From contig JAHDWC010000014.1 of the NCBI GenBank assembly GCA_023382575.1, positions 1 to 38,243 of the forward strand: 38,243 bases of DNA, in the 5' to 3' direction. The translations under genes and the position numbers were made by a program. The notes below the pieces were generated by a model that had not been told where the DNA came from, did not search any database, and worked only from the letters and a program-made list of their open reading frames with translations. The stretch comes from Anaerolineales bacterium. Lineage in GTDB: Bacteria > Chloroflexota > Anaerolineae > Anaerolineales > Villigracilaceae. Below are positions 32,830 to 38,243 of this stretch, piece by piece. The first letter of the stretch is position 1. Every line of letters starts with the position of its first letter.

Positions 32830-33306
32830 CTATTCATTCACGATATCGCCGCTCACGCCGCCATGTTTCTCGATGAGACGGATGTTCTGAATCCGCATCG
32901 TTTTTTCGGCGGCTTTCGCCATGTCATAGATAGTCAGCGCCGCAACAGAGACGGCAGTAAGCGCTTCCATTTCGACGCCGGTTTTGCCGGTCACTTTGGC
33001 AGTGGCGGTGACGATTACGCCGGGGATTGAATCATCCAACTCGAGATCAACATCCACTTTGGAGAGTGGCAAAGGATGACATAACGGAATCAACTCCGAG
33101 GTCCGTTTTGAGGCGGTGATGCCTGCGATTTGCGCCACGGTCAACACATCGCCCTTCTTGATCTGCCCGGCACGGATCAAGTCCAATGTCTCTTTTTTCA
33201 TGTGGACTTCGCCGCGGGCAATGGCGGTGCGGGTTGTATCGGGTTTGTGGCTGACGTCCACCATTTTGGCACGACCGTGTTCGTCGAGATGGGTTAGTTT
33301 GGACAT
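32830..33306 (-). CDS. moaC: cyclic pyranopterin monophosphate synthase
   Basis: A 158-residue MoaC, which with MoaA converts GTP to cyclic pyranopterin monophosphate. Conserved regions are [25 protein letters not shown] (4-28), [36 protein letters not shown] and [24 protein letters not shown]128 and K131 in the last region coincide with the E. coli catalytic residues. The TATAAT on the minus strand at 33314-33319 lies 7 bp from the ATG, which predicts a leaderless mRNA. Confidence 0.96.
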   Translation of the reverse strand: MSKLTHLDEHGRAKMVDVSHKPDTTRTAIARGEVHMKKETLDLIRAGQIKKGDVLTVAQIAGITASKRTSELIPLCHPLPLSKVDVDLELDDSIPGVIVTATAKVTGKTGVEMEALTAVSVAALTIYDMAKAAEKTMRIQNIRLIEKHGGVSGDIVNE

Positions 33307-33313
33307 GAGGTGG

Positions 33314-33331
33314 ATTATACACTGGTATAAT
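33314..33331. promoter_or_regulatory. overlapping divergent -10 boxes for moaC and scpA
   Basis: TATAAT occurs on the minus strand at 33314-33319 and on the plus strand at 33326-33331, with only 6 bp between. The plus box is preceded by TGG (extended -10 form TGnTATAAT). With a start about 7 nt past each box, moaC begins at or next to its ATG (33306), and scpA has only a few nt before its ATG (33342). Neither ATG has a Shine-Dalgarno. -35 elements are weak. Confidence 0.6.
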
Positions 33332-33341
33332 TCGCGGGCTT

Positions 33342-34115
33342 ATGGATGGATTTCTCGGTAATCAACTCGGCGCTTATAAGGTTCAGATTCCTATTTATGA
33401 GGGTCCGCTCGATCTATTGTTGAGTCTGATCGAACGCGCTGAACTCGATATCACAGCGGTATCGCTGGCTTCGGTCACCGACCAGTATCTTGAACATTTG
33501 CGCAACGTGGAGCAACAAAAGCCGGATGAGATTTCATCTTTTTTGGTGATTGCCGCCAAACTGGTGCAGATCAAGTCAGAGGCGCTTCTGCCGCGTCCGC
33601 CGGAACGTGAAGTGGGCGAAGAAGACCCAGGCGTGTCGTTGGTGGAACAGTTGAAGCTCTACAAACGCTACAAGGAAATTGCGGCATGGATGGAAGAACG
33701 TCAGAGCAACAATCTGCGGACGTTCCTGCGCGTCGCGCCACCGCCAAAGGTGGAACCAAAATTAGACCTCTCCAACCTGACGCTGGAAGGCTTGCTCAAG
33801 GCAGCCGAATCCGCATTCTCAAAAGGTAGTGACAAGAAGCCGCTGGCGACGGTCATCAGCGCGCCCAAAGTGACTATCCGCGAGAAGATCGATTACATTA
33901 CGAAGACGTTGAAAAATATCCAACGCATGCACTTCAGCGGTCTCATCACCGACAAAGCTACGCGCGTGGAGATCGTGGTGACTTTCCTTGCGCTGTTGGA
34001 ATTGGTCAAGCGTTATCGCGTGACAGCCAAACAGGACGTTTTATTTGGGGATATTGAATTCGAAAGAAGCGAAGATTGGAAAGACGACGAAGAGATCGAG
34101 ATCGAGTTTGAGTAA
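33342..34115 (+). CDS. scpA: segregation and condensation protein A
   Basis: A 257-residue kleisin of the SMC-ScpAB complex, which holds and compacts chromosomal DNA. The N-terminal domain has YKVQIPIYEGPLDLLLSLIERAELDITAVSLASVTDQYLEHL (12-53), the ScpA signature that binds the SMC neck. The C-terminal winged-helix domain begins near residue 180 (RVEIVVTFLALLELVKRY) and binds the SMC head. The SMC and ScpB partners are not in the window; the usual neighbour scpB is missing here. A terminator follows directly. The promoter is shared with divergent moaC. Confidence 0.93.
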   Translation: MDGFLGNQLGAYKVQIPIYEGPLDLLLSLIERAELDITAVSLASVTDQYLEHLRNVEQQKPDEISSFLVIAAKLVQIKSEALLPRPPEREVGEEDPGVSLVEQLKLYKRYKEIAAWMEERQSNNLRTFLRVAPPPKVEPKLDLSNLTLEGLLKAAESAFSKGSDKKPLATVISAPKVTIREKIDYITKTLKNIQRMHFSGLITDKATRVEIVVTFLALLELVKRYRVTAKQDVLFGDIEFERSEDWKDDEEIEIEFE

Positions 34116-34125
34116 AGACAGCTGC

Positions 34126-34153
34126 ACGGACGAGAAATCTCGTCCGTTTTTTT
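34126..34153 (+). terminator. rho-independent terminator of scpA
   Basis: ACGGACGAGA (34126-34135) and its complement (34138-34147) form the stem, and the Ts from 34147 to 34153 form the tract. It lies 10 bp past the scpA stop and just before the 3' end of the convergent VanZ-like gene. Confidence 0.88.
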
Positions 34154-34157
34154 ATCC

Positions 34158-34529
34158 CTAATTCCCAGCTTGTCTGCCATACTTCCAATAATGAATCAAC
34201 AATGTGATCAGCGCGCCAAGATTATCGAAGACCAGCACATCTGTTGCAGAGGGATGGCGTCCCGGCACGAAGGACTGATGGAACTCGTCGGTGGCGGAGT
34301 ATAGAACGGCCAATAACCAGGCGAGGACATAATTCCGCTTTGGGAGGGCATGCAAATACGAAAGCGCCAGCAAACCATATCCCACAGCATGCCCACCTTT
34401 TTTTACAAAATAATCCCAATCGTGAAAATTAGGAAGTCCATCGCCTGGGCGGGATGAAACTAGGAAGATGACGATCATCAATACAAGGGCGGGAAGCCAG
34501 CGCGGTACAATTGAAAAAAGTTTTTTCAT
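34158..34529 (-). CDS. VanZ-like family membrane protein
   Basis: A 123-residue membrane protein of the VanZ-like group. Landmarks are WLPALVLMIVIFLVSSRPGDGLP, then YFVKKGGHAVGYGLLALSYLHAL, and SATDEFHQSFVPGRHPSATDVLVFDNLGALI, the conserved D-E-x-x-Q and P-x-R motif of the family. Three to four hydrophobic helices are visible. VanZ itself lowers teicoplanin sensitivity; for most homologues the function is unknown. Its 5' end may overlap the divergent PabB fusion gene, depending on which start that gene uses. Confidence 0.85.
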   Translation of the reverse strand: MKKLFSIVPRWLPALVLMIVIFLVSSRPGDGLPNFHDWDYFVKKGGHAVGYGLLALSYLHALPKRNYVLAWLLAVLYSATDEFHQSFVPGRHPSATDVLVFDNLGALITLLIHYWKYGRQAGN

Positions 34530-34540
34530 GTGAGGTGTCT

Positions 34541-36274
34541 TTGGTCGGTGATGTGATTCTCAAACAGGACGATGCGTGGCTCAAATTTACCCGTCCACGC
34601 CGCGTGATTGTAACCGAGAAGTTGGCTGAAGTTCGCAAGGGCTTGGAAGAAGTCGAAAGGCTTGTAAATGAAAACGGCTGGGTCGCCGCCGGCTTTGTCA
34701 GCTATGAAGCCGCGCCCGCCTTCGACTCCGCTTTGAGGGTGGTTGAATCTCAAGGCTTTCCACTGCTATGGTTCGGGTTGTATGATGCGCCGCAGCCATT
34801 GCAGACTCGCGAGCTTTTCAAATCCGCTGGAATGCTTCCATCCCTCCACTGGCAAGCCGATGTCGAAAAGGAAAAATATAACGCCGCGATTCAACGCATC
34901 AAGGATTACATTGCAAATGGGCTGACCTATCAAGTCAACTACACCATGCGCCTCCGTTCAGACTTTGAGGCGGATGCATGGAGCCTGTTCACTCACCTCG
35001 CTGGAAGTCAAAATAAATACGCCGCGTTCTTGGATATTGGCGATTGGGCGATTTGCTCCGCATCGCATGAATTGTTTTTCGATCTTGATGGCGATTTCGT
35101 CACGAGCCGCCCCATGAAAGGAACCGTCAAACGTGGTCGCACCACTCAAGAAGATGCGAGTGCCTCGGAGTGGCTGCGCACATCTACAAAAAATCGCGCC
35201 GAAAATGTGATGATCGTGGATATGATCCGCAATGACCTTGGGCGCATCGCTGAGACGGGCAGTGTGCATGTCCCAGAGTTGTTCACCATCGAAAAATATC
35301 CCACCCTTTTGCAGATGACTTCCACAGTGAAGGCAAAAACAAAAGCATCAGTAGCTGAAATTTTCACTGCCCTGTTCCCATGTGCCTCCATCACAGGCGC
35401 ACCAAAAGTCAGTACCATGAATATTATCGCCGAGTTGGAGGCGAGTCCGCGCAAGATTTATTGTGGAAGCATTGGCTATATCGCGGCAAATCGCAAGGCG
35501 CGCTTCAACGTCGCCATCCGCACAGCAGTAGTGGATAAAAAAAACGCCAAAGCTGAATATGGCGTCGGCGGCGGCATCGTGTGGGATTCTATGTCCGCTG
35601 ATGAATATGGCGAAGCCCTGCTCAAGGCTCGCGTGTTGACCGACCCTCCCCAAAAAGATTTTTCTCTTTTCGAAACCTTGCGTTGGACTCCGGAAGAAGG
35701 TTTTTTCCTGCTCGACCATCACATCGCACGCATGGAAGATTCGGCGAATTATTTCCAATATCCATTTTCGCGAGAGGCGATGATGGCGCATCTAAATCAA
35801 CTCACTGAAGATACATTTACTCCCAAGCGGGTGAAAATCCTGTTAAATTCAGATGGGAATTTCTCCGGTGAGATCAAAGATTTTCAGCCAAGCGATAAAG
35901 CTTTCAAGGTGCGCCTTGCCCCACTGCCTGTCTCTTCGAATGATAGATTTCTATTCCACAAAACTACCTGCCGTGACGTTTACGAAAAGTCCATGCTCGA
36001 AGGCTATGATGATGTCTTGCTTTTCAACGAGAAAGATGAACTCACTGAGTTTACAATCGGCAATTTGGTCGTAAAGATAGGTGGCGAAATGTTTACGCCC
36101 CCCGTTGAGTGCGGACTGCTACCAGGAACATTTCGCATGGAACTGGTTGAAAGTAGAAAAGTGACAGAACGCATCATCCGCATAGATGATTTGGAAAAGT
36201 GCGACGAAGTCTTCCTGGTCAACTCGTTGAGGGGATGGGTCAAAGCGGAAATCAAAAAGCGGTCAACGGGATAA
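34541..36274 (+). CDS. fused aminodeoxychorismate synthase component I and aminodeoxychorismate lyase
   Basis: A fused PabB-PabC protein of about 577 residues. The first part, to roughly 370, has the chorismate-binding ADC synthase fold: YQVNYTMRLR, TSRPMKGTVKRG with the Lys that distinguishes PabB from TrpE, VMIVDMIRNDLGRIAETG and FPCASITGAPKVSTMNIIAELE. The rest is a class IV aminotransferase-fold lyase: SLFETLRW, HKTTCRDVY with the PLP Lys, TEFTIGNLVV and CGLLPGTFRMEL. It would convert chorismate to 4-aminobenzoate for folate, with a separate PabA. The TTG at 34541 has GAGG 5 bp upstream. The frame is open to a TTG at 34511, so the start is uncertain by about ten residues. Confidence 0.9.
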   Translation: MVGDVILKQDDAWLKFTRPRRVIVTEKLAEVRKGLEEVERLVNENGWVAAGFVSYEAAPAFDSALRVVESQGFPLLWFGLYDAPQPLQTRELFKSAGMLPSLHWQADVEKEKYNAAIQRIKDYIANGLTYQVNYTMRLRSDFEADAWSLFTHLAGSQNKYAAFLDIGDWAICSASHELFFDLDGDFVTSRPMKGTVKRGRTTQEDASASEWLRTSTKNRAENVMIVDMIRNDLGRIAETGSVHVPELFTIEKYPTLLQMTSTVKAKTKASVAEIFTALFPCASITGAPKVSTMNIIAELEASPRKIYCGSIGYIAANRKARFNVAIRTAVVDKKNAKAEYGVGGGIVWDSMSADEYGEALLKARVLTDPPQKDFSLFETLRWTPEEGFFLLDHHIARMEDSANYFQYPFSREAMMAHLNQLTEDTFTPKRVKILLNSDGNFSGEIKDFQPSDKAFKVRLAPLPVSSNDRFLFHKTTCRDVYEKSMLEGYDDVLLFNEKDELTEFTIGNLVVKIGGEMFTPPVECGLLPGTFRMELVESRKVTERIIRIDDLEKCDEVFLVNSLRGWVKAEIKKRSTG

Positions 36275-36289
36275 GTCCGTTGACCGCTT
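36254..36289. terminator. terminator hairpin between the PabB fusion and lipoprotein genes
   Basis: AAGCGGTCAACGG (36257-36269) and its complement (36277-36289) form a 13-bp stem with a 7-nt loop. The PabB fusion stop (36272-36274) lies in the loop. An A-run at 36254-36258 gives a T-tract on the minus strand, so it best serves the convergent lipoprotein gene. Confidence 0.75.
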
Positions 36290-36306
36290 CAATTGAATTT
36301 CTCAGG

Positions 36307-36783
36307 TTAGACATCCTCAAGGCGAATATTCACATTCATCGACCCATCCCCAAGATCAACACCCTGAATAACGATGGCTTGCCCGCTTTCATGCCCGTCA
36401 AATACTATGCTGAAAACGCCATCCGAAACCGTGGTTAATAATTCACGTTCCGTATAACCAAGTGAGGCGAAGGCATCGCGATAGAACTTCATGACATCAT
36501 CCAAACTCAGCTTTGTTTGATAGTTCACCGTCCCGGCAACCTCGGTCACATTTTGAGCATCATCTGGAAGCGGAAATTCCGTATCTGAGCCAAAGGAATA
36601 TTCCGGGTATTCTTGCGCTTCTTCCTCCGTGGGTATCTGCTGAATCGATTCTGTCTCTTCAACAGAAGGCAGAGGTTGAATCTGCGGCGCCTCTCCGCTG
36701 CCACCATCTCCGGTTACAGCCTGACAGGCGAGAGAAGCAAGAACAAGCATAACAAGCGCAAATATGGTATTTGACTTTTTCAT
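36307..36783 (-). CDS. predicted lipoprotein, function unknown
   Basis: A 158-residue protein with a lipoprotein signal peptide: KK start, hydrophobic FALVMLVLASLAC and the lipid-acceptor Cys at residue 20. Residues 25-75 are a low-complexity acidic/Pro linker. The C-terminal 80 residues form a strand-rich domain (FPLPDDAQNVTEVAGTVNYQTKLSLDDVMKFYRDAFASLGYTERE). That fits small extracytoplasmic domains in which a helix and sheets alternate. No function is known to me. It has a good ribosome site (AGGAG) and a TATAAT box at 36813-36818. Confidence 0.82.
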   Translation of the reverse strand: MKKSNTIFALVMLVLASLACQAVTGDGGSGEAPQIQPLPSVEETESIQQIPTEEEAQEYPEYSFGSDTEFPLPDDAQNVTEVAGTVNYQTKLSLDDVMKFYRDAFASLGYTERELLTTVSDGVFSIVFDGHESGQAIVIQGVDLGDGSMNVNIRLEDV

Positions 36784-36812
36784 GACAACTCCTTTTACGA
36801 TTAAGTATGTCC

Positions 36813-36818
36813 ATTATA
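36813..36818 (-). promoter_or_regulatory. -10 box of the lipoprotein gene
   Basis: A perfect TATAAT on the minus strand, 29 bp upstream of the ATG, with AGGAG between. At 17 bp upstream the sequence is TTCTTA, a poor -35. Confidence 0.55.
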
Positions 36819-36879
36819 TCTTTGACGACATTGGATAAGAATCCCCCATCCAGCCCAGAAGAAAATTAATTTCATCCGC

Positions 36880-36885
36880 TATAAT
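36880..36885 (+). promoter_or_regulatory. -10-like box before the accessory tail
   Basis: TATAAT on the plus strand, 35 bp upstream of a short open frame (36921-37073). No clear -35. It could drive transcription into the accessory gene pair at 37066. Confidence 0.4.
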
Positions 36886-36920
36886 TAGGGAAGCGCAAAC
36901 CTTTGGGCAGCTACCCGAAA

Positions 36921-37073
36921 ATGATAGGAGGAAAATTGAAAAGTCAATTACTGCTGTCGTCCAGGACAGGCTGGTTGGACGGCTTCGCTGTCCTCGCCCC
37001 AGCGCAGGTAACGCAAACCGTTAGCCAGCCATTCCAATATCGGTCAAAGAGCTATTCAGGTAAATATGCATGA
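36921..37073 (+). other. short open frame, possible remnant of an interrupted gene
   Basis: A 50-codon frame from an ATG at 36921, with an in-frame TTG at 36936 placed 4 nt after AGGAGG (36926-36931). The first codons (KSQLLLSS) resemble a normal start, but the frame then runs straight through the repeat element at 36961-37026 and stops just inside the next gene. It may be the start of a gene broken by the array, or a leader peptide. It could also be chance. Confidence 0.3.
36961..37026 (+). repeat. integron-attC-like element, copy 1
   Basis: A gene-free structured stretch ending in ACCGTTAGCC, where GTTAGCC (37020-37026) resembles an attC right core. Inside are a 7-bp inverted repeat, AGGACAG (36963-36969) and CTGTCCT (36988-36994), and the phrase GGTTGGACGGCTT, which recurs in copy 2. 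The exact left boundary is not evident; a TTGGGCAGCT at 36904-36913 also recurs in copy 2. Confidence 0.45.
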
Positions 37074-37371
37074 TATGCCAAAAAGTGTAGAGCGATGGTA
37101 TAAGCTTTGGATAAACCAATTTCCAGAGAGTTGGCATCCGAGCGACCTTGAAAGATTCTATATGTTCGTGTCAGTATTAGTTCATCGTGTGCATAAACCT
37201 AGAGATCGCTATTGGCTTGAAAAGAATATGCGTGCAGATAGACCACAACTCTCTGAAAATGATATTGCGGCTTACTGCGATCGTTTTGAGCACCTACGTG
37301 ATTATTCAAATGTCTGGAAATCACAGCAAGCAAGGCTAGTTGGTGAAGATGCTCTTAGGAAACAAAGATGA
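37066..37371 (+). CDS. hypothetical accessory protein
   Basis: A 101-residue charged, helical protein (SVERWYKLWINQFPESWHPSDLERFYMFVSVLVHRVHKPRDRYWLEKNMRADRP) that I do not recognise. A second ATG at 37075 would remove three residues. Its base composition is more A+T-rich than the core genes. It overlaps the next gene by 4 bp (ATGA), so the two probably form a coupled pair. It lies between two repeat elements, which suggests a mobile cassette. Confidence 0.6.
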   Translation: MHDMPKSVERWYKLWINQFPESWHPSDLERFYMFVSVLVHRVHKPRDRYWLEKNMRADRPQLSENDIAAYCDRFEHLRDYSNVWKSQQARLVGEDALRKQR

Positions 37372-37664
37372 TTTTCTGTCCAATATGTGGGAATGAATTG
37401 TCAGAAACCGCAACCGGGCTAGCTTGCCAAAGCGGTGAAATGGAATTAACGAAGGAACTCGAGAAAAGACTTCGTGAATGTTATATTTTGAAATTACGTC
37501 AGCCACGCGAAATTCCGTTTAGCTCTCCTCTTGGAAAATGGTTTTGTCCCCAGTGCGGCGTACCAACACAAGAGAAAGCTGGTATCGCTCGCTGTCCTCA
37601 ATGCCAGTTAAGTGTCAATGAGTTCGTTTTTTCACTGGTCGAGCATCACTATCATCGACTATGA
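37368..37664 (+). CDS. hypothetical double zinc-ribbon-like accessory protein
   Basis: A 98-residue protein with two Cys clusters: an N-terminal CPICG (residues 4-8) with a later C, and a middle FCPQCG (about 59-64) followed by RCPQC (74-78). These are zinc-ribbon-like knuckles. The C-terminus ends SLVEHHYHRL. I recognise no named family. It is coupled by a 4-bp overlap to the preceding gene. A nucleic-acid or protein interaction is possible from the zinc motifs, but no function can be stated. Confidence 0.6.
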   Translation: MIFCPICGNELSETATGLACQSGEMELTKELEKRLRECYILKLRQPREIPFSSPLGKWFCPQCGVPTQEKAGIARCPQCQLSVNEFVFSLVEHHYHRL

Positions 37665-37703
37665 AGTGTCAAGATCAATTGTGGAGTCCTATGGCTCAAT
37701 GCG

Positions 37704-37890
37704 GGCTAACAAAGCGTCCCGATAGAGCTGGGATGATATGCACCTGACCTCTTCTGTCCTTCCCCCTACGAGGGCGCGGCGGACATCTTCCCCAAAAAGG
37801 GAAAGACTCAGTTTTTGGTTGGACGGCTTGGCTGAGGTCCGCGCATTGGGGAAGACCCTCTACAAGGGCTTTGGCACAAGTCTGTTGGGC
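37704..37890 (+). repeat. integron-attC-like element, copy 2
   Basis: Opens with GGCTAAC (37704-37710), the exact complement of the GTTAGCC of copy 1, followed by AAAGCG, and closes with GTTGGGC (37884-37890), which fits the GTTRRRY core consensus. A 10-bp perfect inverted repeat is inside: TCTTCCCCAA (37786-37795) and TTGGGGAAGA (37846-37855). CAAAGC near the start pairs with GCTTTG near the end. The phrase GGTTGGACGGCTT is shared with copy 1. The element is long (about 187 bp) and holds no convincing gene. Confidence 0.5.
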
Positions 37891-37919
37891 AGCTCTATTC
37901 GAGAATCGGAAAGTAGAAG

Positions 37920-38243
37920 ATGAAAGCTATCGTAACCGGAGTTAATGGCACAGTTGCACCTGTCTTAGCGAAATCCTTGATGGCGGCTGGTCATATGGTC
38001 GTGCCCTGGAACCGTGCTCAAGTGCCAACGGATGATCAGAAGGCGATCAACGAGTTCATTGTCAACGAACATCCTGACTGGTTCTTTCATGTGGCGAATG
38101 GGAGTCCTGATTGGGCAGAATCAGTAGCGCGAGCCTGCGCCCTAAACGGGATCAAGTTCCTGTTCACAAGCTCCGTTTCTGTATTTTCCTCAGCGCAGCG
38201 CGGTCCGTTTACAGTAAACAGCCTTCCACAGCCTGATGACAGT
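37920..38243 (+). CDS. RmlD/NAD-dependent epimerase-like sugar-nucleotide reductase, 5' part
   Basis: The gene runs off the right edge after 108 codons. It begins MKAIVTGVNGTVAPVLAKSL, a Rossmann motif (TGxxGxxxxxL) like that of RmlD and related short-chain reductases acting on nucleotide sugars. WFFHVANGSPDWAESVARACALNGIKFLFTSSVSVF follows, the strand-helix-strand and SS-V-x-V-F pattern around the catalytic region of this family. Substrate and length are unknown. It lies 29 bp after the second repeat element, in the position of a following cassette gene. Confidence 0.75.
   Translation, partial: MKAIVTGVNGTVAPVLAKSLMAAGHMVVPWNRAQVPTDDQKAINEFIVNEHPDWFFHVANGSPDWAESVARACALNGIKFLFTSSVSVFSSAQRGPFTVNSLPQPDDS

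Noticed and set aside
37738-37923. 61-codon plus-strand open frame inside the second repeat element
   Set aside because: It follows the folded repeat and has no ribosome site, and its composition is Arg/Ser-rich and reads as chance.
1-38243. tRNA, rRNA, CRISPR array, insertion sequence or phage genes
   Set aside because: No cloverleaf with a CCA-like end, no rRNA signature, no spaced direct-repeat series, and no transposase, integrase or phage protein motif was found on reading both strands.

Overview
The window looks like a chromosomal segment of a Chloroflexota bacterium, most likely Anaerolineae. This is an inference from protein style, not from a marker gene. The support is medium GC content, dense gene packing with many 4-bp stop/start overlaps, clear TATAAT -10 boxes, lipoprotein and membrane-glycosyltransferase styles familiar from that group, and a fatty-acid/branched-acid oxidation gene set. 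No rRNA, tRNA, CRISPR array, transposase or phage gene was found.

Layout. (1) 1-3320, plus strand: tail of a possible polysaccharide deacetylase, a FemAB-like acyltransferase, a GNAT enzyme, a UroD-like protein and rsmD, packed as one operon. (2) 3335-4347, minus: a small Cys-rich protein and a membrane-anchored cyclophilin, separated by a bidirectional terminator. (3) 4438-7004, plus: a YwiC-like membrane protein, a DUF2007 protein, a lone YedF-C/DsrE-like domain and an acyl-CoA dehydrogenase. (4) 7030-11191, minus: methyltransferase, ComEA-like protein, GNAT, CPBP protease, GT39-type membrane glycosyltransferase and a SET-domain protein. (5) 11395-19902, plus: a second acyl-CoA dehydrogenase behind a possible tandem operator, then an envelope-glycan group (GT2, methyltransferase, AT-rich GT-C protein, MDR oxidoreductase, second GT-C protein). 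(6) 19904-26247, plus: small membrane protein, then a three-subunit biotin-dependent acyl-CoA carboxylase (carboxyltransferase, biotin carboxylase, BCCP) with an HD hydrolase inserted between subunits, a CYTH protein and a saccharopine-dehydrogenase-like protein. (7) 26216-29648, minus: murI, alpha/beta hydrolase, DUF4442 hotdog protein, class I amidotransferase and rplS. (8) 29733-33306, minus: fabF, GNAT, then moaE, moaD, cupin and moaC. (9) 33342-36783: scpA, VanZ-like protein, a pabB-pabC fusion and a lipoprotein. (10) 36880-38243: an accessory tail.

The most unusual part is the right-hand tail. Two structured non-coding elements share a core and carry integron-like 7-mers: GTTAGCC closes the first, while GGCTAAC opens and GTTGGGC closes the second. 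They flank a two-gene pair of unfamiliar small proteins and are followed by the start of a sugar-nucleotide reductase-like gene. This resembles an integron-type cassette array or another repeat-flanked gene-capture system. No integrase is in the window, so the reading stays provisional.

Two RNA-scale structures also stand out. A 15-bp perfect inverted repeat buries the start codon of the AT-rich GT-C gene and holds the upstream stop codon in its loop, and a 10-bp inverted repeat buries the Shine-Dalgarno sequence of the saccharopine-dehydrogenase-like gene. The moaC/scpA divergent promoters lie only 6 bp apart and predict leaderless or nearly leaderless mRNAs.
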